12,308 bases of DNA from Erysipelotrichaceae bacterium (lineage in GTDB: Bacteria; Bacillota_I; Bacilli_A; Erysipelotrichales; Erysipelotrichaceae): assembly GCA_024681275.1 (NCBI GenBank), contig JAILBD010000238.1, positions 1 through 12,308 of the forward strand, in the 5' to 3' direction. Positions 1-7,998 of the stretch are shown here, in pieces. Below the pieces are notes generated by a model, which made no database searches, was not told the DNA's origin, and saw only the letters and a list, made by a program, of their open reading frames with translations. Positions within the stretch are counted from its first letter, which is position 1, and each line of letters starts with the position of its first letter. A program made the position numbers and the translations under genes.

Positions 1-70
1 AAATCTGTCGTATGAAAAAGGCACTTGATTCTAAAAGCACCTATAAATACTGAATTATTCGCATCATCCC

Positions 71-122
71 CAACTGACTCTTAATCAGAGGGTCTGGGGT
101 TCGAGCCCCCAGGGAATCACCA
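71..122 (+). tRNA. 3' fragment of tRNA-Lys (anticodon CTT), candidate attachment-site remnant
   Basis: The 3' part of a tRNA is clear. The anticodon stem-loop is at 73-89, with loop CTCTTAA and anticodon CTT at 80-82. A five-base variable loop is at 90-94. The T arm has stem TGGGG/CCCCA around loop TTCGAGC (95-111). The acceptor 3' strand GGGAATC (112-118) is followed by discriminator A and encoded CCA (120-122). No proper 5' acceptor strand or D arm lies at the expected distance upstream: 47-71 does not contain GATTCCC or a GCTCAG-type D arm. A tRNA 3' end without its 5' half is what a tRNA-integrating element leaves at its distal junction, so bases 1-70 may be the edge of such an element. 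That is inference, since only one junction is visible. A diverged pseudo-tRNA is the alternative. Confidence 0.7.
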
Positions 123-133
123 TTGAGATCAAT

Positions 134-154
134 AAGTGCGAAAGCACTTTTTTT
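134..154 (+). terminator. Rho-independent terminator after the tRNA-Lys fragment
   Basis: A perfect six-base-pair hairpin, AAGTGC-GAAA-GCACTT (134-149), with a GNRA-type tetraloop, runs into a seven-T tract (148-154). It lies 11 bases after the CCA end of the tRNA fragment and points the same way, so it is probably the original terminator of that tRNA. On the minus strand the hairpin is not followed by a U tract, so it is a poor terminator for glmS. Confidence 0.75.
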
Positions 155-336
155 GTTTCATATGTGCCAAAAAACCTTTATTTATCGTGTTTTCTGTAAT
201 TTCATATCATCATAAACAAAAGAAACAGTAGAAAGTAAGTGAAACATGAAAATCTGTCCTGTTCTGCTTTGTACAGCGTAAAATGTCGTCAGAACTGTCG
301 TCAGAATTGGAATAATTTTTTAGATATGTAAATGTT
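155..336. other. Noncoding region between the tRNA terminator and the glmS stop codon
   Basis: I see no gene here. The stretch is AT-rich and contains a 12-base-period direct repeat, TGTCGTCAGAA, at 284-294 and 296-306. A tiny plus-strand frame (283-315) would read MSSELSSELE and stop, but it has no ribosome binding site or longer upstream frame. I could not find a convincing hairpin plus U-tract terminator for the minus-strand operon that ends at 337. Confidence 0.5.
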
Positions 337-2157
337 TTATTCTACTGTGACAGATTTTGCCAGATTTCTTGGTTTATCGATATCACAGCCTTTTATAGAA
401 GCAACATAATACGCAAGCAGCTGCAATAGAATAATGATCTGGACCGGCATCAAACAACGAGATGTTTCTTCTAGCCTAAGAACATATTCAAAACCGCCTG
501 TATCAATGGACTCTGTTGTAACGAGAATGACTTTAGAACCTCTGGCTAGCGTTTCCTGAATATTTGAAATGGTCTTTGTTGCAACTTCTTTCTGCGTTGC
601 CAAAGCTACGACAACTGTACCTTCTTCGATCAAGGCGATCGGACCATGTTTAAGTTCGCCTGCATAATATGCATCAGCATGAACATAAGATACTTCCTTG
701 AGTTTCAGACTGCCTTCCAAAGCAACCGGATAATCATCTTGTCGTCCAATAAAATACGCATCCTTTTTGTCTTTGAACAGATCAGATAGTTCTTTCACCT
801 GACTTTCGTATTTCAAAACTCTCTCTACCGATTCAGGCAATTCTTTAAAATCTTTGATCAGTTGTCTGTCAGGTCTGTAACCGCTTATCTTTTCAGCGAT
901 CTTTATAAGCAGACAATCAAGCAGAACGATCTGGGTAGTATACGCCTTGGTGCTGGCAACTGAGATCTCCGGTCCGGCACAAGTATATAAGCAGATATCT
1001 GACAGTCTGGTAAGAGACGATCCAAGAACATTGACAACGCTGATCGTCGGGCAATTCTTTTGTTTTGCCAACTTGATCGCAGCGATCGTATCTGCTGTTT
1101 CACCGGACTGACTAATAAATATACACAGACTCCGTTCATTGAGATAATGGCCTCCATAACGAAATTCACTTGCAGGGGTCGCAAAAATCGGCACATCGAT
1201 CAGCTTTTCCAGCTGTTTTGCAGCACTGATGCCCGAATGATAAGCTGTTCCGCATGCAACAAAATAGATCCTTTCCGTTTTTTTCCAGTCCAGATCCAGT
1301 TCATTCAGTTCATTGACTTCTATTTCATCATTGATTATCCTTCCTCTCAAGGTCTCCCTGATCGCTCTTGGCTGTTCATGGATCTCCTTCAGCATAAAAG
1401 AATCATATCCGCCTTTCTGAGCGGCCTGAGTATTATAAGGAGCTGCTATCCACCCCTGTTCGATCTCTTGACCCTTAAAGTTAAAGACCCGGATATCATT
1501 TGGAGACAGGATCGCAACTTCCTCATCTTTTAATGGTAGGATCTGGTCACCATAAGCAAGCAGAGCCGGTGCATCAGAGGCACAGAAAGATCCTGTTTCG
1601 TTCTTTCCCAGGATCATCGGACTCTCTTTTTTAGCTACATATATCTGATCTGGAAATTCTTTGGAAACAACGCAGAGGGCAAAACTTCCTTTCAGCTGAT
1701 TCACGACTTTCAGCAGTGATTGAAACATATCTCCTGTTTCGTGATAATAAATATCATCCAGAAGATGAACGATGATCTCGGTATCTGTTTCTGATTGAAA
1801 GATATAGCCTTTATTCAAGAGTTCCTGTTTCAACGACAGATAGTTTTCAATGATACCATTATGAACCAGTGAGATCGTTTCGCTGCTGTTTGTATGCGGA
1901 TGTGAATTGAGCTGAGAAGGTACGCCATGGGTAGCCCATCTGGTATGGCCGATACCACAGGTCTGCTGATGCACTTCCTTTTCCAGTTTTGCTTTAAGTT
2001 TGTCCAGTCTTCCGGATACCTTGCAGGTAAATAGATCGTTTTTGTCCACCAATGTAACACCGGCTGAATCATACCCTCGATACTCCAGCTTCTCAAGCCC
2101 CTCCACAATAAAAGGCAGGGCAGCTTCAGCACCGGTAAAACCGGTAATACCACACAT
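337..2157 (-). CDS. glmS: Glutamine--fructose-6-phosphate aminotransferase (isomerizing)
   Basis: GlmS converts fructose-6-phosphate plus glutamine to glucosamine-6-phosphate plus glutamate, the entry step to UDP-GlcNAc, peptidoglycan and other amino-sugar polymers. The 606-residue protein is full length for the family. It begins MCGITGF, placing the catalytic Cys at position 2 of a class II glutamine amidotransferase domain (about 1-220) with GHTRWATHG near 70-78 and HNGIIEN near 99-105. Two SIS sugar-isomerase domains follow (about 290-420 and 460-600), with SQSGETADT near 349-357. The protein ends in the diagnostic LAKSVTVE with the active-site Lys near 601. The start is supported by AAAGGAGG (2166-2173), eight bases upstream. 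It is last in the operon, separated from pyrG by a 181-base leader that carries an apparent glmS ribozyme, so its expression is probably repressed by its own product. Identification is very secure. Confidence 0.98.
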   Translation of the reverse strand: MCGITGFTGAEAALPFIVEGLEKLEYRGYDSAGVTLVDKNDLFTCKVSGRLDKLKAKLEKEVHQQTCGIGHTRWATHGVPSQLNSHPHTNSSETISLVHNGIIENYLSLKQELLNKGYIFQSETDTEIIVHLLDDIYYHETGDMFQSLLKVVNQLKGSFALCVVSKEFPDQIYVAKKESPMILGKNETGSFCASDAPALLAYGDQILPLKDEEVAILSPNDIRVFNFKGQEIEQGWIAAPYNTQAAQKGGYDSFMLKEIHEQPRAIRETLRGRIINDEIEVNELNELDLDWKKTERIYFVACGTAYHSGISAAKQLEKLIDVPIFATPASEFRYGGHYLNERSLCIFISQSGETADTIAAIKLAKQKNCPTISVVNVLGSSLTRLSDICLYTCAGPEISVASTKAYTTQIVLLDCLLIKIAEKISGYRPDRQLIKDFKELPESVERVLKYESQVKELSDLFKDKKDAYFIGRQDDYPVALEGSLKLKEVSYVHADAYYAGELKHGPIALIEEGTVVVALATQKEVATKTISNIQETLARGSKVILVTTESIDTGGFEYVLRLEETSRCLMPVQIIILLQLLAYYVASIKGCDIDKPRNLAKSVTVE

Positions 2158-2191
2158 AACAATGACCTCCTTTATGTCATGAAAGATACCG

Positions 2192-2317
2192 GATGGAACT
2201 GTCCGATTTTCATGAATCGTTTTTCCATCGTTGAGGCCGTATCAAGCCTCTGAACTATCCATCGAATCTTTCGATAAGTCCAGCTCCCATCAGTTGCATC
2301 AGTGCAGCACCGGTACT
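2192..2317 (-). ncRNA. Divergent glmS ribozyme (glucosamine-6-phosphate-responsive self-cleaving RNA)
   Basis: Known members of this family cleave their own glmS leader when glucosamine-6-phosphate binds. On the minus strand the predicted scissile A|G is at 2317/2316, within AAAGTACC (family AGCGCC). P1 is GCTGCA/TGCAAC with a CTGA loop and one C-A mismatch (2293-2308). It is followed by CTGATGGG (family TTGACGAGG), keeping the catalytic G. P2 is TGGAC/GTTCA (2278-2282 with 2251-2255) and encloses TTATCGA, a short hairpin and GATGGAT (family TTATCGA...GGCGGAT). The distance from the catalytic G through TTATCGA equals that in the Bacillus anthracis ribozyme as I recall it. P3 is GAGGC/GCCTC (2233-2250). 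P4 is GATGGAA/TTCCATC (2192-2229), with an A-rich internal loop and inner stem CGATT/AATCG. The fold and the position before glmS both fit. Several core bases differ from the consensus, so activity is unproven. Confidence 0.85.
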
Positions 2318-2338
2318 TTGCGTGCAAACATCATGACT

Positions 2339-3979
2339 TTATTCTTCTGCACTATAAAATATGTTGCTATCCTTATAATATCCCGCTCTTTCACCTGCCG
2401 CTTTTATGAACCCTTTAAATAACGGATGCGGTTTACCGGGTCTTGATTTGAACTCCGGATGGAACTGTACACCGACAAAAAATGATATGTCACTCAGTTC
2501 TACTGCCTCGACCAGCGTGCCATCCGGTGAAGTACCGCAGATCGACAGCCCATGTGTTTCCAGTACATCTCTGTAATCATTATTGAACTCATAGCGATGT
2601 CTGTGACGTTCCAAGATCTCTTTCTTTTCATAGCAGTCCTTCATCTTTGTACCGTCACTGATGATGCAGGGATAAGCGCCAAGTCTGAGAGTACCGCCTT
2701 TATTTACGGAATTACTCTGACCAGGCACGAAATCGATCACCTTGTTTTTAGACAATTCATTAAATTCGCCGGAGTCGGCATCATCGATCCCGGCCATATT
2801 CCGCGCAAATTCGATCACAGCCACCTGCATGCCCAGACAGATCCCAAAAAACGGGATCCTGTTTTCTCTTGCATGCCTGCAGGCAGTGATCATCCCTTCT
2901 ATTCCCCGGCCGCCAAAACCTCCGGGGACAATGATCCCATCGCTGTCTTTCAATATTTCTGCAGCATTACTTTCATTTATCTTTTCCGAATCGATCCAGT
3001 TTATCTCAATACGATATCCCAGCTCATAGCCGGCATGTCTTAGCGCCTCAGCGACCGATAGATATGCGTCATGCAAAGCGACATACTTTCCGACCAGAGA
3101 GATCTTCACTGCTTCCTTACAGGCTTTAATCCTCTCTACCATCTTCTCCCAGTCTGAAAGATCAGGCTCTCTGCCCGACAGAACAAGTTCTTCCAGAACG
3201 ACTTTGGAAAAATCTGAACGTTCCAGCATCAGCGGCGCTTCATAAAGACAAGGCAATGTCAGATTTTCGATGACACAGTTCTCTTTGACATTGCAGAACA
3301 GAGCGATCTTTTTGAATACTTCTCTTTCAAGTGGCTTATCACATCTCAAAACGATGATATTCGGATTTACTCCCATGCCCTGCAGTTCTTTGACAGAATG
3401 CTGTGTAGGCTTCGTTTTATGTTCATCAGAGCCCGAAAGAAATGGTACCAACGTGACATGAATAAAGAGCGAATTCTCTCTTCCTATCTCCAGCGAGATC
3501 TGTCTGGCTGCTTCAATGAACGGCTGAGATTCGATATCGCCGATGGTCCCGCCGATCTCCGTAATGACGATATCAGCGGAAGTTTTTCTGCCGACTGCAT
3601 AGACAAAATTCTTGATCTCATCGGTGATATGGGGTATGACCTGCACCGTTGAACCAAGGTACTCGCCTCTTCTTTCTTTATTCAACACATTCCAGTAGAC
3701 TTTTCCGGTCGTGAGATTTGAATACTTATTCAGGTCTTCATCGATAAAGCGTTCATAGTGTCCCAGGTCCAGATCGGTCTCTGCTCCGTCCTCTGTTACA
3801 TACACTTCGCCATGCTGGTAGGGAGACATCGTTCCGGGATCTACATTGATGTACGGATCAAGTTTCTGAGCTGCGACCTTGAAGCCTCTTGCCTTTAATA
3901 GTCTTCCTAAAGAAGCCGCTGTGATCCCTTTTCCCAGACCCGAGACCACTCCTCCGGTCACAAAAATATATTTTGTCAT
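2339..3979 (-). CDS. pyrG: CTP synthase (glutamine-hydrolysing)
   Basis: PyrG makes CTP from UTP, ATP and glutamine-derived ammonia in the cytoplasm. The 546-residue protein matches the usual family length (about 535-550). The N-terminal synthase domain (about 1-270) opens [18 protein letters not shown] with its P-loop at about 9-18, followed by [34 protein letters not shown] and [11 protein letters not shown]. The C-terminal class I glutamine amidotransferase domain (about 290-546) has the nucleophile Cys381 in GICLGMQ and the His507/Glu509 pair in QFHPEF. The HRHRYEFNN motif near 459-467 is also present. The start codon is preceded by GAGG (3988-3991) at eight-base spacing, just upstream of the ilvE stop, and the gap to ilvE is five bases, so the two are probably translationally coupled. 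No key residue is missing. Confidence 0.98.
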   Translation of the reverse strand: MTKYIFVTGGVVSGLGKGITAASLGRLLKARGFKVAAQKLDPYINVDPGTMSPYQHGEVYVTEDGAETDLDLGHYERFIDEDLNKYSNLTTGKVYWNVLNKERRGEYLGSTVQVIPHITDEIKNFVYAVGRKTSADIVITEIGGTIGDIESQPFIEAARQISLEIGRENSLFIHVTLVPFLSGSDEHKTKPTQHSVKELQGMGVNPNIIVLRCDKPLEREVFKKIALFCNVKENCVIENLTLPCLYEAPLMLERSDFSKVVLEELVLSGREPDLSDWEKMVERIKACKEAVKISLVGKYVALHDAYLSVAEALRHAGYELGYRIEINWIDSEKINESNAAEILKDSDGIIVPGGFGGRGIEGMITACRHARENRIPFFGICLGMQVAVIEFARNMAGIDDADSGEFNELSKNKVIDFVPGQSNSVNKGGTLRLGAYPCIISDGTKMKDCYEKKEILERHRHRYEFNNDYRDVLETHGLSICGTSPDGTLVEAVELSDISFFVGVQFHPEFKSRPGKPHPLFKGFIKAAGERAGYYKDSNIFYSAEE

Positions 3980-3984
3980 AGAAC

Positions 3985-4992
3985 TTACCTCACCATATGG
4001 ATCCAGCCTTCAGGACTTTCCAGTTCACAATACTGTATCTTCTGAATGCAGTCCCTGAGTTTTTTACATACTTCACCGTATCCGTTATTTGAAGTATCAA
4101 AGATGATCCTTCTTCCACTAACATCGATGTTGCCTACCGGGGCGATCACTGCTGCAGTTCCACATAATCCGCATTCTTTGAATCCTTCGATTTCATTTAT
4201 GCTCACCCGTCTCTCTTCGGTCTTTATACTTAGATATTCTTCAGCAAGATATTTTACTGATCTTCTTGTGATCGATGGGAGTATGCTTGAAGATTCGGGA
4301 AACAGCAGTTTATCCTCGTGACTGAAAAAAAAGATATTTGCTCCGCCTGTTTCTTCAATATATATATGATCTTTGCTGTCAAGATACAGGTTTTCATCAT
4401 ATCCTTCTTCATGAGCTATCTGCAAAGGATAGAGACTCATTGCATAGTTGATACCCGTCTTGATATGGCCTGTTCCTTTCGGAGCAGCTCTGTCATAATC
4501 GCTTATTTTCAGAGAAAGACTTTTATCTTTATCGCCAAAATACGAACCGACAGGAGATACGATCATTCTGAATTCAAATTCTGTCGCCGGAGATACTCCC
4601 AAAACACTGCTGGTTCCTATCATGAAAGGCCTGATATAAAGAGAACCACCGCTGCTGTACTCCGGTATCATGTCTTCATTTGCGAGGATCACTTTATCCA
4701 AAGCTTCAATGAATCTTTCTTTCGGAATGATCGGCATAACCATTCTTTTACATGATTCTGCCATTCTCTCGGCATTCAGATCAGGTCTGAAGCAGACGAT
4801 CCTTCCTTCTTTCGTCCTGTAGGCTTTCAATCCCTCAAAACAGGACTGGGAATACTGAAACACACAGGCACTTTCATTGAGAGTTATATTGGGATCTTCA
4901 CTCAGATATCCATCGTTCCATTTCCCATCTGTAAACTTCATTACATATCTGTATGGTGCCTTTTTATAGCCAAAACTCTTTCCGCTCACCAT
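3985..4992 (-). CDS. ilvE: Branched-chain amino acid aminotransferase (class IV, PLP-dependent)
   Basis: This enzyme exchanges amino groups between glutamate/2-oxoglutarate and Leu, Ile, Val or their keto acids. With the start used here it has 335 residues. Family marks are [14 protein letters not shown] near 45-58, the Schiff-base lysine in [12 protein letters not shown] (Lys178), the cofactor-loop segment [12 protein letters not shown] near 212-223 and [13 protein letters not shown] near 275-287. These resemble the longer group of bacterial and eukaryotic BCATs (Bacillus YwaA/YbgE type) more than E. coli IlvE. The frame stays open 24 codons further upstream, into guaA, but that extension looks nothing like a BCAT. 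The start at 4992 (MVSGKSF) follows a purine-rich GAGGAG; the second-codon GTG at 4989 is a possible alternative. The gap to guaA is 13 bases. Its place among nucleotide genes is unusual. Substrate preference is inferred from family only. Confidence 0.93.
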   Translation of the reverse strand: MVSGKSFGYKKAPYRYVMKFTDGKWNDGYLSEDPNITLNESACVFQYSQSCFEGLKAYRTKEGRIVCFRPDLNAERMAESCKRMVMPIIPKERFIEALDKVILANEDMIPEYSSGGSLYIRPFMIGTSSVLGVSPATEFEFRMIVSPVGSYFGDKDKSLSLKISDYDRAAPKGTGHIKTGINYAMSLYPLQIAHEEGYDENLYLDSKDHIYIEETGGANIFFFSHEDKLLFPESSSILPSITRRSVKYLAEEYLSIKTEERRVSINEIEGFKECGLCGTAAVIAPVGNIDVSGRRIIFDTSNNGYGEVCKKLRDCIQKIQYCELESPEGWIHMVR

Positions 4993-4994
4993 GT

Positions 4995-5000
4995 CTCCTC
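4995..5000 (-). promoter_or_regulatory. Ribosome binding site that fixes the ilvE start
   Basis: The minus strand carries GAGGAG in the 13-base gap between the guaA stop (5006-5008) and the ATG at 4990-4992. Spacing to the ATG is short (two bases) and to the adjacent in-frame GTG is five. Either way it argues for initiation here and against the longer frame that overlaps the end of guaA. Confidence 0.65.
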
Positions 5001-5005
5001 TCTTT

Positions 5006-6538
5006 CTATTCCCATTCGATCGTAGCAGGCGGTTTTGATGTGATATCATAGACGACTCTGCCAACTCCTTTCACTTCATTCGTGATCCGACGACTTGTTT
5101 CCTGTAATACTTCATAAGGGATCTTCACCCATTCGGCCGTCATGAAATCATCGGTCGATACAGCCCGCAGGGCAACAGTATATCCATAGGTCCTGAAGTC
5201 ACCTTTCACACCTACGGATCTGCTATCAGTCAGTACAGCAAAATACTGACTTGCGATCCTGTCTAAACCGGCTTTTCTGATCTCTTCAGTAAATATGGCA
5301 TCCGCTTCTTTTAGGGTGCTGAGCTTTTCTTCGTTCACTTCACCTATGATCCGGACACCCAGCCCCGGACCGGGAAAAGGCTGACGATAAACAAGATGAT
5401 CAGGGAGGCCGAGTCTTTTTCCCAATTCACGCACTTCATCTTTGAACAGATCCCGCAGAGGCTCAATGATCTGTGCAAACACCACCTCATCGGGCAGACC
5501 GCCAACATTGTGATGCGATTTTATCTTTGCTGAAGATCCTTTTCCGCTTTCGATCACATCCGGATAGATCGTACCTTGGGCAAGTATATTTACATCCTGT
5601 AATTTTGCAGCTTCTGCCTCAAATGCACGGATGAACTCCGTACCGATGATCTTCCTTTTCGCTTCAGGATCAGTAATTCCTTCCAGTGAGTGAAGGAATC
5701 GTTTTTTGGCGTTCACTCTTTCCAGTCTGATATCAAAGCGGCTTTTGAATACTTCTTCAATTTCATCAGCTTCCCCTTTTCGAAACAAACCATGATCGAC
5801 CATCACACAGATCAGATCCTTTCCGATCGCACGGTCAAGAAGTACCGCACATACCATGGAGTCAACACCGCCGGAAAGTCCCAGTATCACTTTTTTGTCT
5901 TTCAGCTCTTTCTTATATCTCTCGATAGCCTTGTCCAGAAAATCATCCATCTTCCAGTCCGGTCTGCAGTTGCAGATCTCAAAGAGAAAATTGCAGATGA
6001 TCTGATATCCATATTCAGTATGAGAGACCTCCGGGTGAAACTGAACACCATACAGTTTTCTTTTTTCATCAGCAACCCCTGCATATGGACACTTTTCACT
6101 TCTGGCTATACTCACAAAACCCGGTGGCAACTTTTTCACCTGATCTGTATGAGACATCCAGCAGATGCTTTCTTCCGATATATCTTTAAACAGTCCGGAA
6201 CCGCTGACAGATACGAGCGTCTTTCCATATTCGCTTTCCGAAAGCGCAGTGTCTATCTCTCCATGTTCCAGATAGACCAGAAGCTGATGACCGTAGCAGA
6301 TCCCCAATATCGGGATATCCAGCTGAGTGATCTTCTCATCGACCCTTGGAGCATCATCATCGTAGACGCTTCTTGGGCCGCCTGAAAAGACGATGCCCTT
6401 ATAACCCGCTTCCACTGTTTCTTCAACGCTGACCTGATCAAAGTTTTGAATTTCGGCATAGACGTTCTGATTTCTTATCCTTCTTGCGATCAGCTGAGAA
6501 TATTGTCCTCCGAAATCGATTACCAGGATCTTATCCAT
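5006..6538 (-). CDS. guaA: GMP synthase (glutamine-hydrolysing)
   Basis: GuaA aminates XMP to GMP using ATP and glutamine, the last step of guanine nucleotide synthesis. The 510-residue length is normal. The class I glutamine amidotransferase domain (about 1-190) has [15 protein letters not shown] at the start, nucleophile Cys81 in GICYGHQ and His168/Glu170 in QFHPEVSHT. The ATP pyrophosphatase domain has its SGGVDS loop at 222-227, and the C-terminal dimerization/XMP-binding domain includes [16 protein letters not shown] near 385-400 and ends [14 protein letters not shown]. The start ATG lies two bases after the purB stop, with AGGTGA (6549-6554) inside the purB tail as the likely ribosome binding site. 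guaB, which makes XMP, is not in the window, so guaA is separated from its usual pathway partner and grouped instead with other glutamine users. Confidence 0.98.
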   Translation of the reverse strand: MDKILVIDFGGQYSQLIARRIRNQNVYAEIQNFDQVSVEETVEAGYKGIVFSGGPRSVYDDDAPRVDEKITQLDIPILGICYGHQLLVYLEHGEIDTALSESEYGKTLVSVSGSGLFKDISEESICWMSHTDQVKKLPPGFVSIARSEKCPYAGVADEKRKLYGVQFHPEVSHTEYGYQIICNFLFEICNCRPDWKMDDFLDKAIERYKKELKDKKVILGLSGGVDSMVCAVLLDRAIGKDLICVMVDHGLFRKGEADEIEEVFKSRFDIRLERVNAKKRFLHSLEGITDPEAKRKIIGTEFIRAFEAEAAKLQDVNILAQGTIYPDVIESGKGSSAKIKSHHNVGGLPDEVVFAQIIEPLRDLFKDEVRELGKRLGLPDHLVYRQPFPGPGLGVRIIGEVNEEKLSTLKEADAIFTEEIRKAGLDRIASQYFAVLTDSRSVGVKGDFRTYGYTVALRAVSTDDFMTAEWVKIPYEVLQETSRRITNEVKGVGRVVYDITSKPPATIEWE

Positions 6539-6540
6539 AT

Positions 6541-7992
6541 CTATACGCTCACCTGCGCTTTCATTCCAAGCAGTTCTTTATTATCTTTCCTGATCTTTTC
6601 AACGACCGTTTTCAGATATTCTTCTGTCTGTTTATCTGCTCTGCCGATATATTTATCCGCCGAAACGACATCCATCAGCTCCTCGATAGAAACAGCAAAG
6701 TCAGGATCTGCAGCGATCCTTTCCAGCAGATCGTTGCTATCGCCCCGTTTGACTCTTTCTGCTGTCTCAAGTGAAAAGACTCTGATCTTCTCATGCAGTT
6801 TCTGCCGATCTCCTCCCTTTTTGACAGTTTCCATCAGGATGTTTTCGGTAACCATAAAAGGCATCTGTTCATCCAGATGTTTCTGTATGATCTTTTCATT
6901 GACAGTAAGTCCTAATGAGACATTTATGCACAGATTAAGGATGCCATCTGCTGCCATAAATCCTTCCGGTATCGTGATCCTTCTGTCCGCAGAATCATCC
7001 AGTGTTCTCTCGAACCACTGGCTTGAAGAATTCAGATATGAATTAAACGAATCCGTGATCAGGAACCTCGAAAGTGAAGCGATACGTTCTGATCTCATCG
7101 GATTGCGTTTGTATGCCATCGCTGAAGAACCGATCTGTTCCGATTCAAACGGTTCCTCTATTTCGCGAAGATGCTGCAGCAGCCTAAGATCATTTGAAAA
7201 CTTATATGCTGATGCACCGATGCCGGCAAGGACATTCATCACTTTCGTATCGATCTTGCGTGAATAAGTCTGTCCCGATGCAGGATAACAGCCTTCAAAG
7301 CCCATCTTCTCAGCGATCTTCTGATCGATCTGACAGATCTTTTTTTCATCGCCATCAAACAGTTTTACAAAAGAGGCCTGCGTTCCAGTAGTGCCTTTGC
7401 AGCCAAGCAGCTTCATTCCAGAAAGGACATAGTCAAGATCTTCAAGGTCCATGACGAATTCATTGATCCACAGAACGGCCCTCTTGCCGACGGTCGTGGG
7501 TTGAGCAGGCTGAAAATGCGTATAAGCGAGCGTCGGAAGACTCTTATATTTCTCAGCAAAATCCCCGAGTGTATCGATAAGATTCACCAATTGTTTTCTG
7601 ATCAGCGAAAGAGCTTCTTTCATCAGGATCAAATCAGTATTATCACCTACATAACAGCTCGTCGCTCCAAGATGAATGATCCCGGCAGCACTTGGGCACT
7701 GCAGACCATAGGCATAGATATGCGACATGACATCATGTCTGGTAAGTGCTTCTCTTTTTTCTGCATCCTCAAAATTGATATCTTCGACGTACTTCTTCAT
7801 CTCCTCGATCATCTGCTTGGTTATCACTGGTCTGCCGTTTTCACTTAGACCAAGTTCCCTTTCTGTTTCCGCTAGAGCGATCCAGAGCTTTCTCCAGGTC
7901 GAAAACTTTTTCTGCTGCGAGAAAATATACTGCATCTGTTTGGATGCGTAACGCAATGAAAAAGCGGACACATACATTTTTGTATCTTTCAT
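6541..7992 (-). CDS. purB: Adenylosuccinate lyase
   Basis: PurB cleaves adenylosuccinate to AMP plus fumarate and, where de novo purine synthesis exists, SAICAR to AICAR plus fumarate. The 483-residue protein belongs to the fumarase/aspartase superfamily. It shows [12 protein letters not shown] near the N terminus, [11 protein letters not shown] near 84-94, [13 protein letters not shown] near 108-120, [11 protein letters not shown] with the conserved His159, and the signature loop [19 protein letters not shown] from about 289, containing the catalytic serine. It is longer than the roughly 430-residue Bacillus subtilis enzyme and resembles the longer, human-type adenylosuccinate lyases. It starts six bases after the purA stop with only a weak purine-rich site (AAGAG) in front, so translation is probably coupled to purA. 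It directly follows the gene for the enzyme that makes its substrate. Identification is secure. Confidence 0.97.
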   Translation of the reverse strand: MKDTKMYVSAFSLRYASKQMQYIFSQQKKFSTWRKLWIALAETERELGLSENGRPVITKQMIEEMKKYVEDINFEDAEKREALTRHDVMSHIYAYGLQCPSAAGIIHLGATSCYVGDNTDLILMKEALSLIRKQLVNLIDTLGDFAEKYKSLPTLAYTHFQPAQPTTVGKRAVLWINEFVMDLEDLDYVLSGMKLLGCKGTTGTQASFVKLFDGDEKKICQIDQKIAEKMGFEGCYPASGQTYSRKIDTKVMNVLAGIGASAYKFSNDLRLLQHLREIEEPFESEQIGSSAMAYKRNPMRSERIASLSRFLITDSFNSYLNSSSQWFERTLDDSADRRITIPEGFMAADGILNLCINVSLGLTVNEKIIQKHLDEQMPFMVTENILMETVKKGGDRQKLHEKIRVFSLETAERVKRGDSNDLLERIAADPDFAVSIEELMDVVSADKYIGRADKQTEEYLKTVVEKIRKDNKELLGMKAQVSV

Positions 7993-7998
7993 GATCTC

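Noticed and set aside
3..53. Tail of a plus-strand coding region (ICRMKKALDSKSTYKY then stop) entering from the left edge.
   Set aside because: Only 16 residues are visible and other frames are no worse. It could be the end of a gene in an integrated element, but cannot be supported from this window.
27..122. A complete tRNA-Lys starting at GATTCT (27-32), which could pair with GGAATC at the acceptor 3' end.
   Set aside because: It would need about 20 extra bases between the acceptor and anticodon arms and has no D-arm sequence; the short match is probably chance.
283..315. Micro-frame MSSELSSELE on the plus strand.
   Set aside because: It arises from the direct repeat, has no ribosome binding site and is only ten codons long.
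4993..5064. A 24-codon N-terminal extension of ilvE overlapping guaA.
   Set aside because: The extension has no BCAT similarity and its codons overlap conserved guaA C-terminal sequence; a purine-rich site and ATG/GTG at 4992/4989 fit better.
5690..6385. A 231-codon open frame on the plus strand opposite guaA, with similar long frames opposite purB, glmS, pyrG and glnN.
   Set aside because: These are shadows of strongly identified minus-strand genes, with no ribosome binding sites or recognisable motifs.
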